Of a stretch of 54,007 nt of DNA, positions 10,785 through 19,164 are shown piece after piece. A program made the position numbers and the translations under genes. How positions within the stretch are numbered: position 1 is the first letter of the stretch; each line of letters begins with the position of its first letter. The DNA lies in NCBI GenBank assembly GCA_905478185.1, contig CAJQHO010000032.1:1-54007 (forward strand), given 5' to 3'. Under the pieces are notes generated by a model that worked only from the letters and a program-made list of their open reading frames with translations, was not told where the DNA came from and searched no databases. The DNA is from an uncultured Flavobacteriales bacterium (GTDB lineage: Bacteria > Bacteroidota > Bacteroidia > Flavobacteriales > BACL11).

Positions 10785-12110
10785 ATGAATAGATTTAAAA
10801 ACCTGTTATTAATTTCACTTTTTGCTATTGGAGCAAATGCTCAATCAATTGATAAAGTTGAAGCAATTATTGGTGATGAAATTGTGCTTACATCTGAAGT
10901 AGAATCACAGTATTTACAGTATTTGTCACAAGGAAACTCAAAATCAGATGCAATAAAATGTGAAATTATTGAAGATTTATTATTTCAAAAATTATTAATA
11001 AATCAAGCAAAATTGGACAGTTTAGTTGTAACTGATGAAGAGGTTGATACTGAAATCACAAAAAGATTAACATACTTTGAGAGTCAATTAGGTTCTGTTG
11101 AAAAAGTGGAGGAGTATTTTGGTAAATTAAAAGTAGAAATAGAATTAGAGTTAGGCAAGGTAATTAAGGATCAATTTTTAGCAGAGAGAGTTCAAAGAGG
11201 AATTTCATCTGATGTAAAAGTTACTCCTGCTGAAGTCCGTGAGTTTTTTAATCAACAAAATGATGCTGATATTCCTGTTGTTCCTACTAAAGTAGAAGTT
11301 GCTCAAATTATTGTTAAACCTGAAATATCAGAAGAACAAAAAGATAAACTAAGAGATAAGTTGAACTCATTTAGAGAGCGTGTTTACAAAGGAGAGGACT
11401 TTAAAATGTTAGCTACTTTATATTCTGATGATCCTGGCTCGGCTACTAGAGGAGGTGAGCTTGGTTTTGTGAATAGAGGTGATTTAGTTCCTGAGTTTGA
11501 ACGAGCAGCTTTTCGTTTGAAAGAAGGTGAGATTTCTGAGGTTGTTGAATCTCAATTTGGTTTTCATATTGTACAGCTAATTGAAAGGAGAGGAGAGCAA
11601 ATTAATGTCCGTCATATTTTGCTAAAAACTAAGGTAAGTTCTACTGCACTTTATAATGCAAAATTAAGAATTGAAGAAGTAGAAAAAGAATTAAAAGCAG
11701 GGGTAATTACTTTTGATGATGCGGTTGAAAAATACAGTGATGATGAAAGTAAGAATAATAATGGTTTGCTTCTAAATCCTAATACTATGTCAACTTTACA
11801 TGCAATAGATGAGATGTCTCCAGCTTTAAAGTTTGTAGTAGAAAACTTGGAAGAAGGAAGTTTTAGCTCTCCTGCTGTGGCTCAAATGCCTGATGAAACC
11901 AAAGCATACAGAATATTAAAGTTAAATAAAAGAATTGAAGAGCATAAAGCAAATCTAGTTGATGATTTTTCAATGATTAAGGATTTTGCAATTAACATAA
12001 AAAAGCAAGAGGAGTTAATGAAGTGGATTGCAAAAACAATCTCAAATACATACATTAAAATTAATGATGATATTTCTGCTTGTGAATTTAAAAATAAATG
12101 GGTAAAATAA
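10785..12110 (+). CDS. surA: SurA-like periplasmic chaperone/peptidyl-prolyl isomerase
   Basis: 441 aa with signal peptide MNRFKNLLLISLFAIGANAQ, followed by the SurA-type opening IDKVEAIIGDEIVLTSEVE. The N-terminal helical domain runs to about residue 160. The first parvulin domain (about 172-270) is well conserved: VAQIIVKPEIS, GGELGFVNRGDLVPEFERAAF and SQFGFHIVQLIE. The second, starting INVRHILLKTK (about 274-375), is more diverged. Architecture and length match E. coli SurA, which delivers beta-barrel proteins to the BAM complex. It abuts its upstream neighbour and is 1 nt from the MoxR gene. Confidence 0.92.
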   Translation: MNRFKNLLLISLFAIGANAQSIDKVEAIIGDEIVLTSEVESQYLQYLSQGNSKSDAIKCEIIEDLLFQKLLINQAKLDSLVVTDEEVDTEITKRLTYFESQLGSVEKVEEYFGKLKVEIELELGKVIKDQFLAERVQRGISSDVKVTPAEVREFFNQQNDADIPVVPTKVEVAQIIVKPEISEEQKDKLRDKLNSFRERVYKGEDFKMLATLYSDDPGSATRGGELGFVNRGDLVPEFERAAFRLKEGEISEVVESQFGFHIVQLIERRGEQINVRHILLKTKVSSTALYNAKLRIEEVEKELKAGVITFDDAVEKYSDDESKNNNGLLLNPNTMSTLHAIDEMSPALKFVVENLEEGSFSSPAVAQMPDETKAYRILKLNKRIEEHKANLVDDFSMIKDFAINIKKQEELMKWIAKTISNTYIKINDDISACEFKNKWVK

Positions 12111-12111
12111 T

Positions 12112-13068
12112 ATGAGTAATGAAGTAAAATCAGTAGATGAATTTATTGTAAAATATAATGAGTTTAAAAATGAAATTGCAAAAGTTATTGTTGGTCAAGA
12201 AGAAGTTGTTCAGCAAGTATTAATTTCAATTTTTTGTAACGGACATTGCCTTTTAGTAGGTGTACCTGGATTGGCTAAAACCTTACTAGTGCAAACTATT
12301 GCTGATTCATTAGGGCTTAATTTTAATCGTATTCAATTTACGCCAGATTTAATGCCTTCTGATATTGTTGGTGCTGAAATCCTAGATGAAAATAGAAACT
12401 TTAAATTTGTGAAAGGACCTTTATTTTCTAATATTATTTTGGCAGATGAAATTAACCGTACGCCTCCTAAAACCCAATCGGCTTTATTAGAGGCAATGCA
12501 AGAGCGATCAGTTACCAATGCGGGTACTCGTTATGATTTGGATAAACCTTTCTTTGTATTAGCTACTCAAAATCCTATTGAGCAAGAGGGAACTTATCCT
12601 TTGCCTGAAGCACAATTGGATAGGTTCATGTTCAATGTACTTTTGGATTATCCTAGTTATGAAGAAGAATTAAAAATTGTAAAACAAACTACAGTTAAAA
12701 ATAATGTAAGTTTAAATACAATTATGTCGGCTGAACAAATTATGAAATATCAAGAGGTAATTACAAAATTACCAGTTACCGATAATGTATTGCAATATGC
12801 TGTAAGTTTAGTGGCTAAAACAAGACCAAATTCTGATAAAGCTGTTGATGTAGTAAAACAATATATCGAATGGGGTGCTGGTCCAAGGGCATCACAGTTT
12901 ATGTTGATGGCTGCTAAGTGTCATGCTGCAATAAATGGAAAATATGCTCCTGATATTGAGGATGTAAAAGCAGTTGCAAAACCTATTTTACGACACAGAT
13001 TGGTAAAGAATTACAAAGCAGAAGCTGAAGGAATGAGTATAGATCAAATTATTGAATCAATTTTATAA
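12112..13068 (+). CDS. MoxR-family AAA+ ATPase
   Basis: 318 aa. Walker A is GVPGLAKT, Walker B is LADEINRTPPKTQSALLEAM, and the sensor region is ATQNPIEQEGTYPLPEAQLDRF, all typical of the MoxR subgroup. These ATPases usually act as metallochaperones or maturation factors and are normally followed by DUF58/VWA genes. Here the next gene is peptide deformylase and no DUF58 or VWA partner is in the window. The stop overlaps the def start by 1 nt, suggesting translational coupling. Confidence 0.95.
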   Translation: MSNEVKSVDEFIVKYNEFKNEIAKVIVGQEEVVQQVLISIFCNGHCLLVGVPGLAKTLLVQTIADSLGLNFNRIQFTPDLMPSDIVGAEILDENRNFKFVKGPLFSNIILADEINRTPPKTQSALLEAMQERSVTNAGTRYDLDKPFFVLATQNPIEQEGTYPLPEAQLDRFMFNVLLDYPSYEEELKIVKQTTVKNNVSLNTIMSAEQIMKYQEVITKLPVTDNVLQYAVSLVAKTRPNSDKAVDVVKQYIEWGAGPRASQFMLMAAKCHAAINGKYAPDIEDVKAVAKPILRHRLVKNYKAEAEGMSIDQIIESIL

Positions 13069-13628
13069 TGATATTACCAATAGTTGCTTTTGGATCACCA
13101 ATTTTAAGAAAGAATTGTGTAGATATTACTCCTGAATATCCTGAATTAGAAACCCTTTTAGCTAATATGTGGGAAACTATGTATGAGGCTAGTGGAGTAG
13201 GACTTGCTGCACCTCAAATTAATAAAGCAATTCGTTTGTTTTTAATTGATACCACTCCTTTTGTAGAGGATGAAGAAGAAACAGCAGAGGTAATTGTAAA
13301 ACAGACATTTATTAATGCTAGAATTATTGAAGAAACAGGAGAGGAGTGGGACTTTAATGAAGGTTGCTTATCTATACCAGATATTAGGGAAGATGTAAGT
13401 AGGAAATCAACTGTAACAATTGAGTACATGGATGAGAATTTTAAAAAACATACTGATACTTATGATGGCTTAACTGCCCGTGTTATTCAGCATGAGTACG
13501 ACCATGTTGATGGAATATTATTTACAGATAAGATTTCTGCTTTACGTAAAAGAATGATAAAAGGAAAATTAATGGATATAAGCAAAGGAAAAGTAAATGC
13601 AGCTTATAAAATGAGGTTTGCTAGGTAG
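13068..13628 (+). CDS. def: Peptide deformylase
   Basis: Removes the formyl group from the N-terminal methionine of nascent proteins; a cytosolic metalloenzyme. 186 aa with all three signature motifs: GVGLAAPQ (43-50), EGCLS (98-102, metal ligand C100) and QHEYDH (141-146, ligands H142 and H146, catalytic E143). An acidic insertion (VEDEEETAEVIV, about 66-77) precedes motif 2, as in many Bacteroidota enzymes. It is the last gene of the guaB run and ends 1 nt from a convergent gene. Confidence 0.97.
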   Translation: MILPIVAFGSPILRKNCVDITPEYPELETLLANMWETMYEASGVGLAAPQINKAIRLFLIDTTPFVEDEEETAEVIVKQTFINARIIEETGEEWDFNEGCLSIPDIREDVSRKSTVTIEYMDENFKKHTDTYDGLTARVIQHEYDHVDGILFTDKISALRKRMIKGKLMDISKGKVNAAYKMRFAR

Positions 13629-13629
13629 G

Positions 13630-14241
13630 CTATTTAATAACTACCTTAAACATTTCTTGTTCTCCTATAAAACCTTTTAACTCATCTCCAGCTTTTACAG
13701 ACCCAACTCCCTCAGGAGTTCCCGTATAAATTAAGTCCCCAATTTTTAGGGTATAGAATTTTGAAATATGAGCAATAATAGCATCAAAATTAAAGCACAT
13801 GTCTTTACTGTTTCCTAGCTGTACTTGCTCATCATTTTTATTTAAACTAAATACAATATTGTTTAAATTCAAATCAGATTTATCAATAAAAGTTCTGCTA
13901 ATTTGTGCTGACCCATCAAAGCCTTTTGCTTTTTCCCATGGTAAGCCTTTACCTTTGCATTCCTGTTGAATATCTCTTGCAGTAAAATCAATTCCTAAGC
14001 CAATTTGAGAATAGTATGTGTGTGCATATCTTTCTTCTATATGTTTTCCTGTCTTGTTTATTCTAATCACTAATTCCACCTCATAGTGAATGTCATTAGA
14101 AAAGTGAGGGATAAAGAAGGGGTGACCTTTTGGTTGTATGGCTGTATCAGGTTTAAGGAAAAATAAAGGTTCACAAGGAATATCATTTCCTAATTCCTTA
14201 ACATGATTTACATAATTACGACCAATACAAATTATTTTCAT
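13630..14241 (-). CDS. Fumarylacetoacetate hydrolase (FAH) family protein
   Basis: 203 aa, the compact single-domain form. It starts MKIICIGRNYVNHVKEL, has the metal-binding HYEVELVI segment, DFTARDIQQECKGKGLPWEKAKGFDGSA, and ends with the YTGTPEGVGSVKAGDEL signature. Members of this size are typically acylpyruvases or oxaloacetate decarboxylases/tautomerases, and the exact substrate cannot be read from sequence. It is last of a three-gene minus-strand run (exonuclease, SdpI-like, FAH) with a 3-nt gap, and convergent with def. Confidence 0.9.
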   Translation of the reverse strand: MKIICIGRNYVNHVKELGNDIPCEPLFFLKPDTAIQPKGHPFFIPHFSNDIHYEVELVIRINKTGKHIEERYAHTYYSQIGLGIDFTARDIQQECKGKGLPWEKAKGFDGSAQISRTFIDKSDLNLNNIVFSLNKNDEQVQLGNSKDMCFNFDAIIAHISKFYTLKIGDLIYTGTPEGVGSVKAGDELKGFIGEQEMFKVVIK

Positions 14242-14244
14242 GTG

Positions 14245-14607
14245 TTAACTTTTTAATCTGTTTCCTTCTTTATCAAAGAACTTATTTATTTCAATTTCAG
14301 TTTTCCATATACTTAATCCAAGAGAAATAATAAGAAAACCATAACTTACTAGAAGAAAATCTTCACTATTGTAGCTTAAAATAATTCCTGAAAGTTGAAA
14401 TATAATTGTAGCTAAAGAAGCTATAGTCATATACTTTGAACTTACTTTATTTGCAAATTTCCAAATATCATTATTGGACATACTTCTTGTTGTTCTGTAT
14501 CCATAAATAGTACTGATTTCTTTAGGTTGGTATTTTGAGTAAATAAAACTAAAAAATAAAATTAAGGGTCCACATGCGAGCTGCCCTGCAATGAAATCAG
14601 ATGACAT
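14245..14607 (-). CDS. SdpI-family small membrane protein
   Basis: 120 aa with about three hydrophobic segments (LACGPLILFFSFIYS, MTIASLATIIFQLSGIILSY, DFLLVSYGFLIISLGLSIW). YGYRTTRSMSNNDIWKFAN is the hallmark of the SdpI/YhfL family. SdpI of Bacillus is an immunity protein against the SDP toxin; most homologues outside Bacillus have no known role and no sdpC-like toxin gene is nearby. The start overlaps the exonuclease stop by 1 nt. Confidence 0.8.
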   Translation of the reverse strand: MSSDFIAGQLACGPLILFFSFIYSKYQPKEISTIYGYRTTRSMSNNDIWKFANKVSSKYMTIASLATIIFQLSGIILSYNSEDFLLVSYGFLIISLGLSIWKTEIEINKFFDKEGNRLKS

Positions 14608-15392
14608 TAGTTTTTAAACTTTTTTTCTAACTTCATTTTTGTTGCAAAATTACGCATTACATTTTTGGTATATAAAGGGAAGTCTGCTTGATTAATCCAA
14701 GAGAAATACCCAGGATTATCTTTCCAGATTTGCGCTAAAGTTACATCACGGTATTTCCCAAAACTAAGCACTTCTTCTCCTTTATCGTTAAAACGAATAA
14801 AGCCTGCCATATCAGCAAACTTCCCACCTCTTTGTGAAAAGTCAGCTAGGAAATCAACATTATTTTCTAACTCCTCATATTTATCAAGTTGAGAGAGTAA
14901 AACTTCATAAGTTGCAGTTGTATCAGCTTCAGCTGAATGAGCATTTGTTAAATCTTTATCGCAATAAAATTTATAAGCAGCTACTAGAGTTCTTTGTTCC
15001 ATTTTATGAAAGATATTCTGAATGTCAACCGCCTTTCTGTTAGTCATGTCAAAATCAATTTTAACTCTTAAAAACTCTTCAGCCAATAATGGAATATCAA
15101 ATTTATTGGAGTTGAAGCCAGCTAAATCACAATTATGTATAAGTTCAGATATTTCAGGAGCAAGTTCTTTAAAAGTAGGTTCGTTTGCTACTTTTTCATC
15201 AGATATTCCGTGTATTGCAGTTGTTACTTCAGGAATTGGAATAGTAGGATTTACAAGCCAAGTTTTACTTTCTTTATTTCCATTTGGAAAAACTTTAAGA
15301 ATGGCAATTTCTACAATTCTATCTTTTGCTACTTGCACTCCTGTTGTTTCTAAATCAAAGAATACAATTGGTTTTTCTAGTTTTAAATTCAT
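14607..15392 (-). CDS. DnaQ-like DEDDh 3'-5' exonuclease
   Basis: 261 aa. Exo I is VFFDLETTG (D13, E15), Exo II is AGFNSNKFDIPLL, and Exo III is NAHSAEADTTATYEVL with the His and Asp of the DEDDh type. The C-terminal ~80 residues (FIRFNDKGEEVLSFGKYRDVTL...WINQADFPLYTKNVMR) form the extra domain seen in the free-standing exonucleases of Bacteroidota. It could act in DNA proofreading or repair, or in RNA turnover. It heads a three-gene minus-strand run. Confidence 0.92.
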   Translation of the reverse strand: MNLKLEKPIVFFDLETTGVQVAKDRIVEIAILKVFPNGNKESKTWLVNPTIPIPEVTTAIHGISDEKVANEPTFKELAPEISELIHNCDLAGFNSNKFDIPLLAEEFLRVKIDFDMTNRKAVDIQNIFHKMEQRTLVAAYKFYCDKDLTNAHSAEADTTATYEVLLSQLDKYEELENNVDFLADFSQRGGKFADMAGFIRFNDKGEEVLSFGKYRDVTLAQIWKDNPGYFSWINQADFPLYTKNVMRNFATKMKLEKKFKN

Positions 15393-15456
15393 AGTGCTAA
15401 AATAATGTTTTTAGTTAAAAGAGAATAGTGACAAGTAACTAGTTTTTGAACATAAA

Positions 15457-15480
15457 AAAAGGAAGCAATTGCTTCCTTTT
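15457..15480 (-). terminator. Perfect-palindrome terminator after the E2 gene
   Basis: AAAAGGAAGCAATTGCTTCCTTTT is fully self-complementary (10-bp stem, AATT loop) and lies 48 nt beyond the E2 stop on the minus strand. A further run of A on its left becomes U in the minus-strand transcript, which supports termination in that direction. Confidence 0.8.
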
Positions 15481-15528
15481 CTAATACTAATTCCAGAAAC
15501 TACTAACTAGTCCCTAGAAACTATATGG

Positions 15529-16842
15529 TTAAACCTCTTGAGTAGTATCGAATTGTTCTAAGTAATCTTTTACTTTACTTACAAATTGTCCTCCTAAAGC
15601 ACCATCAACAACTCTATGATCGTATGATAATGATAAGAACATCATATGACGAATTGCAATTACATCACCTTCAGTGGTTTCTAAAACAACAGGTTTCTTT
15701 TTAATAACACCACAAGCCATAATAGCTACTTGAGGTTGATTGATAATTGGAGTTCCCATAAGGTTTCCGAAAGTACCAACATTTGTCATTGTAATTGTGC
15801 CGCCTTGAATATCATCTGGCTTTAATTGTCCACCTCTAGCCCTAGTAGCTAAATCATTTACTGATTTAGTAATGCCAATAAGGTTTTTGTTTTGAGTTTC
15901 TTTTATAACAGGAACAATTAAGTTGCCATCAGGTAAAGCAGCAGCCATACCAATATTTACATTTTTATGAATATGGATGTTAGTTCCATCAACAGAAACA
16001 TTAATCATAGGGAAATCCTTAACGGCCTTTGCCATTGCTTCAATAATAATAGGAGTGAAGGTAATGTTTTGTCCTTCTCTCTTTTTAAAGTCAGCTTTTA
16101 CTGAATTTCTCCAGTTTACAATATTTGTCATATCGGCCTCAACAAAAGAAGTAATATGAGCGGAAGTTTGTTTTGACATAGTCATATGAGCAGAAATAAG
16201 TTTTCTCATTCTGTCCATTTCAACAATCTCAGTACCACCCGTATTAGGAACATTTACTGGAGTATGTGCTGGTACAGCTGTTTTAGGTGCAGGAGTAGTC
16301 TTTTTAGTTTCAGTTTTAACTGGAGCTGTTTCAGGTGCTGATCCTCTAGTTTTTAAATAAGAAACCATGTCCGACTTTGTTACTCTTCCTTCTTTTCCAC
16401 TTCCAGGAATAGATTCTAGTTCAGTCATTTCTATTCCTTCTTCACTAGCCATGCTTCTTACTAATGGAGAATAGAATCTTTCACCAGTATTTGTTATAGT
16501 TGTAGTAGTCGCTTCAACAGCTTTAGTTACTGCTTCCTCAACAACTTTAGTAGCAGTAGGTGCTGGAGTAGCATCATTTACATCAGGAGTATCATCAGTA
16601 CCTTCAGTTTCCAAAATCGCGAAAGGCTCACCAACTTGAACAACATCATCAGCTTCATATAACATTTCAACTAGTTTCCCTTCATGTGTTGAGGGTACTT
16701 CAGAATCTACTTTGTCAGTTGCAATCTCTACAATAGTTTCATCAAGTTCCACCATATCACCAATATTTTTACTCCAAGTAATAATAGTTGCTTCAGAAAC
16801 ACTCTCACCCATTTTGGGCATTATCAATTCTACTCTTGTCAT
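15529..16842 (-). CDS. 2-oxoacid dehydrogenase complex E2 (dihydrolipoyl acyltransferase)
   Basis: 437 aa with three parts. The lipoyl domain has EIATDKVDSEVP, with lipoylated lysine K44. A linker rich in Thr, Ala and Pro follows, then a peripheral subunit-binding domain (SPLVRSMASEEGIEM...GKEGRVTKSDMVSYL, about 122-162). The catalytic domain ends in SYDHRVVDGALGG, which holds the HxxxD motif. The lipoyl motif fits either the branched-chain or the 2-oxoglutarate class; E1 and E3 genes are not in the window, so the substrate is undecided. It has a -7 box upstream and a palindromic terminator downstream, so it is probably a single-gene unit. Confidence 0.93.
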   Translation of the reverse strand: MTRVELIMPKMGESVSEATIITWSKNIGDMVELDETIVEIATDKVDSEVPSTHEGKLVEMLYEADDVVQVGEPFAILETEGTDDTPDVNDATPAPTATKVVEEAVTKAVEATTTTITNTGERFYSPLVRSMASEEGIEMTELESIPGSGKEGRVTKSDMVSYLKTRGSAPETAPVKTETKKTTPAPKTAVPAHTPVNVPNTGGTEIVEMDRMRKLISAHMTMSKQTSAHITSFVEADMTNIVNWRNSVKADFKKREGQNITFTPIIIEAMAKAVKDFPMINVSVDGTNIHIHKNVNIGMAAALPDGNLIVPVIKETQNKNLIGITKSVNDLATRARGGQLKPDDIQGGTITMTNVGTFGNLMGTPIINQPQVAIMACGVIKKKPVVLETTEGDVIAIRHMMFLSLSYDHRVVDGALGGQFVSKVKDYLEQFDTTQEV

Positions 16843-16858
16843 AGTTTAAAATTTTTCG

Positions 16859-16866
16859 CAAAATTA
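16859..16866 (-). promoter_or_regulatory. Candidate -7 box (TAATTTTG) for the E2 gene
   Basis: Minus-strand TAnnTTTG match, 16 nt before the E2 ATG. Confidence 0.5.
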
Positions 16867-16933
16867 AGAAAAGTAAGGATATTTATTCCTTTTTGGAGCT
16901 GAGTTTTTAGTTACAGGTTGTTAGCATTGTAAC

Positions 16934-17539
16934 TTACTCAGAATAAGGCATTCTGCTAGATATTGCAGTCCCAAGTGTTATTTCATCTGTATATTCAAGC
17001 TCATCACCAATAGCAATTCCTCTTGCAATTGATGATATTTTAATACCACTATCTTTTAGTCTTCTGAAAAGATAATAATTGGTAGTATCGCCCTCCATAG
17101 TAGTGCTTAGTGCAAAAATAATTTCCTGTACATTTTCGTTTTCTATCTTATTGATGAGTTCTTCTACTCGAATATCGTTAGGGCCAATACCATCCATAGG
17201 AGAGATTAAACCCCCAAGGATGTGATAAACTCCTTTATACTGCATGGTGTTTTCAATAGCCATCATTACACGAATATCCTCCACAACACATATTGTTTGC
17301 TTGTCCCTTTTGGGGTTAGCACATACCTCACAAAGTTCAGCATCTGAAATACTGTAACACTTTGTGCAATAACTAATTCGGTTAATTAGCTGAATGAAAG
17401 AATCACCAAACTGCTCCACTGCTAATTTGTCCTTTTTTAGCATATGTAACACTAACCTAAGGGCAGATCTCCTGCCAATACCAGGAAGGCTTGATAGTTG
17501 TTCTACCGCATTTTCAACAAGCTTTGATGGAAAATTCAT
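16934..17539 (-). CDS. recR: Recombination mediator RecR
   Basis: 201 aa, full length. The helix-hairpin-helix is LSSLPGIGRRSALRLVLHML, the Cys4 zinc finger is CTKCYSISDAELCEVC, and the Toprim domain starts ICVVEDIRVMMAIENT and has the GLISPMDGIGPNDIRV stretch. Acts with RecO to load RecA at gaps. Typical dnaX/ybaB neighbours are absent. The ATG follows a TATATTTG box by only 5 nt. Confidence 0.97.
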   Translation of the reverse strand: MNFPSKLVENAVEQLSSLPGIGRRSALRLVLHMLKKDKLAVEQFGDSFIQLINRISYCTKCYSISDAELCEVCANPKRDKQTICVVEDIRVMMAIENTMQYKGVYHILGGLISPMDGIGPNDIRVEELINKIENENVQEIIFALSTTMEGDTTNYYLFRRLKDSGIKISSIARGIAIGDELEYTDEITLGTAISSRMPYSE

Positions 17540-17544
17540 AAGTG

Positions 17545-17552
17545 CAAATATA
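17545..17552 (-). promoter_or_regulatory. Candidate -7 box (TATATTTG) directly at the recR start
   Basis: Minus-strand TAnnTTTG match with just CACTT between box and ATG. If used, transcription would begin at or near the start codon, giving a leaderless or nearly leaderless mRNA. Confidence 0.5.
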
Positions 17553-17574
17553 GATGTATTATCAATAATTCTGA

Positions 17575-17582
17575 TAGTTTTG
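17575..17582 (+). promoter_or_regulatory. Candidate -7 box (TAGTTTTG) for the sodium/solute symporter gene
   Basis: TAnnTTTG match 15 nt before the ATG at 17598, in the 58-nt gap shared with divergent recR. Confidence 0.45.
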
Positions 17583-17597
17583 TAAAAAACAAAATTT

Positions 17598-19019
17598 ATG
17601 CAATTGAGCTTATCTCCAACATTAATTATTGGCGTAATAGTAACCTACTTTTTAGTATTGATATTAATATCCTACTTAACGGGAAAATCAGATAGTAATT
17701 CTTCCTTTTTCATAGGAGATAAATCATCACCATGGTATGTAGTAGCTTTTGGAATGATAGGAGCATCATTATCAGGAGTTACATTTATATCCGTGCCAGG
17801 TTGGGTGGCTACAAGTGAGTTTTCTTATATGCAAATGGTATTGGGTTATCTGCTAGGTTACTTGGTAATTGCAACTGTACTTATGCCTATGTATTACAGA
17901 ATGAATTTAACCTCAATATACAGCTATCTGAAGGAAAGATTTGGGAACTCATCATACAAAACAGGAGCTAGTTTTTTTTTATTGAGTAGGGTAATTGGAG
18001 CATCCTTTAGGTTGTACTTAGTGGCTAATGTATTGCAGTTTGCAATATTCGATAATTTTGGAATTCCTTTTGAGATAACAGTAGTAGCAACTATATTATT
18101 AATATGGGTTTATACTTTTAGAAGTGGAATAAAAACTATTATCTGGACAGATACTTTGCAGACTTTATTTATGCTAATTGCAGTGGGAATGAGTGTGTAT
18201 TTGATATCAGTAGATATGAATTTGAGCTTTAGTGCTTTGATTAGTACGATAGAGGAATCAGATTACTCGCAAATATTTTTTTGGGAAGGGAAGCAACACT
18301 TTGTTAGTCAGTTTTTAGCAGGTGCATTTATGGCTATAGTAATGACGGGATTAGACCAGGATATGATGCAGAAGAACCTCAGTTGTAAGAGTTTAGGAGA
18401 TGCGCAAAAGAATATGTTTTGGTTTAGTATCGTATTGGTGTTTGTTAATCTATTGTTTTTATCCTTAGGAGCATTGCTTTATATGTATGCTGCAAATAAT
18501 GGCATAACCTTTAATAAGGCAGATGATTTGTTTGCTGCTGTAGCCTTGAGTGGTAACTTAGGAGTAGGAGTAGGGGTGCTTTTTATTTTAGGATTGATTG
18601 CTGCTGCTTACTCTAGTGCTGACTCTGCACTTACATCACTTACAACTTCCTTTTGTATTGATATTTTAGGATTTGATGATAATTCAGGGGCTAAGGAGGT
18701 ACAGCAAAGGAAATTGGTTCATTTGGGTTTTTCGGCCTTGTTGGTAGTAGTTATTGTTATCTTTAAAGAGATAAATAATGATAGTGTAATTGCATCCTTA
18801 TTTAAGGTTGCTGGTTATACCTACGGACCACTGCTCGGAATGTATGCTTTTGGGCTTTTTACTAAGCTAAACGTAAAAGATAATTTAGTGCCCCTAGTTG
18901 CAGTTCTCTCTCCTGTAATTGCTTATGTATTGCAATTGTTTATTCCTTTTGGTTTTGAATTGCTAATTGTGAATGGCGCACTTACTTTTGTTGGTTTGTT
19001 AATTATTATTAGAAATTAA
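17598..19019 (+). CDS. Sodium:solute symporter (SSS) family transporter
   Basis: 473 aa, almost wholly hydrophobic with about 13 membrane segments. The SSS family is recognisable from the N-terminal SFFIGDKSSPWYVVAFGMIGASLSGVTF..PGW, the GLDQDMMQKNL loop, and AAAYSSADSALTSLTTSF in the sodium-binding region. Homologues carry sugars, amino acids, sialic acid or pantothenate; the substrate here is not predictable and there is no catabolic neighbour. A strong terminator follows. Confidence 0.92.
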   Translation: MQLSLSPTLIIGVIVTYFLVLILISYLTGKSDSNSSFFIGDKSSPWYVVAFGMIGASLSGVTFISVPGWVATSEFSYMQMVLGYLLGYLVIATVLMPMYYRMNLTSIYSYLKERFGNSSYKTGASFFLLSRVIGASFRLYLVANVLQFAIFDNFGIPFEITVVATILLIWVYTFRSGIKTIIWTDTLQTLFMLIAVGMSVYLISVDMNLSFSALISTIEESDYSQIFFWEGKQHFVSQFLAGAFMAIVMTGLDQDMMQKNLSCKSLGDAQKNMFWFSIVLVFVNLLFLSLGALLYMYAANNGITFNKADDLFAAVALSGNLGVGVGVLFILGLIAAAYSSADSALTSLTTSFCIDILGFDDNSGAKEVQQRKLVHLGFSALLVVVIVIFKEINNDSVIASLFKVAGYTYGPLLGMYAFGLFTKLNVKDNLVPLVAVLSPVIAYVLQLFIPFGFELLIVNGALTFVGLLIIIRN

Positions 19020-19022
19020 AAA

Positions 19023-19041
19023 GAGGAGCCTTTGGCTCCTC
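19023..19041 (+). terminator. Intrinsic terminator after the symporter gene
   Basis: GAGGAGCC-TTT-GGCTCCTC hairpin, starting 3 nt after the stop codon and followed by AATTT. The trailing T-run is short. Confidence 0.8.
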
Positions 19042-19164
19042 AATTTAAAACTAAACAAATAAAAAACTTAAATTTACTAACTGCAATTAAAAAAATAATA
19101 TTGATTTATTATCTTAAAATAAGAAGTAAAGTAGCAGTTTGATAAAAGCTAATGAACCAACAAC

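Noticed and set aside
14245-14607. Toxin-immunity system based on the SdpI-like protein
   Set aside because: No SdpC-like toxin or SdpAB-like gene adjoins it; most SdpI homologues are found without a toxin.
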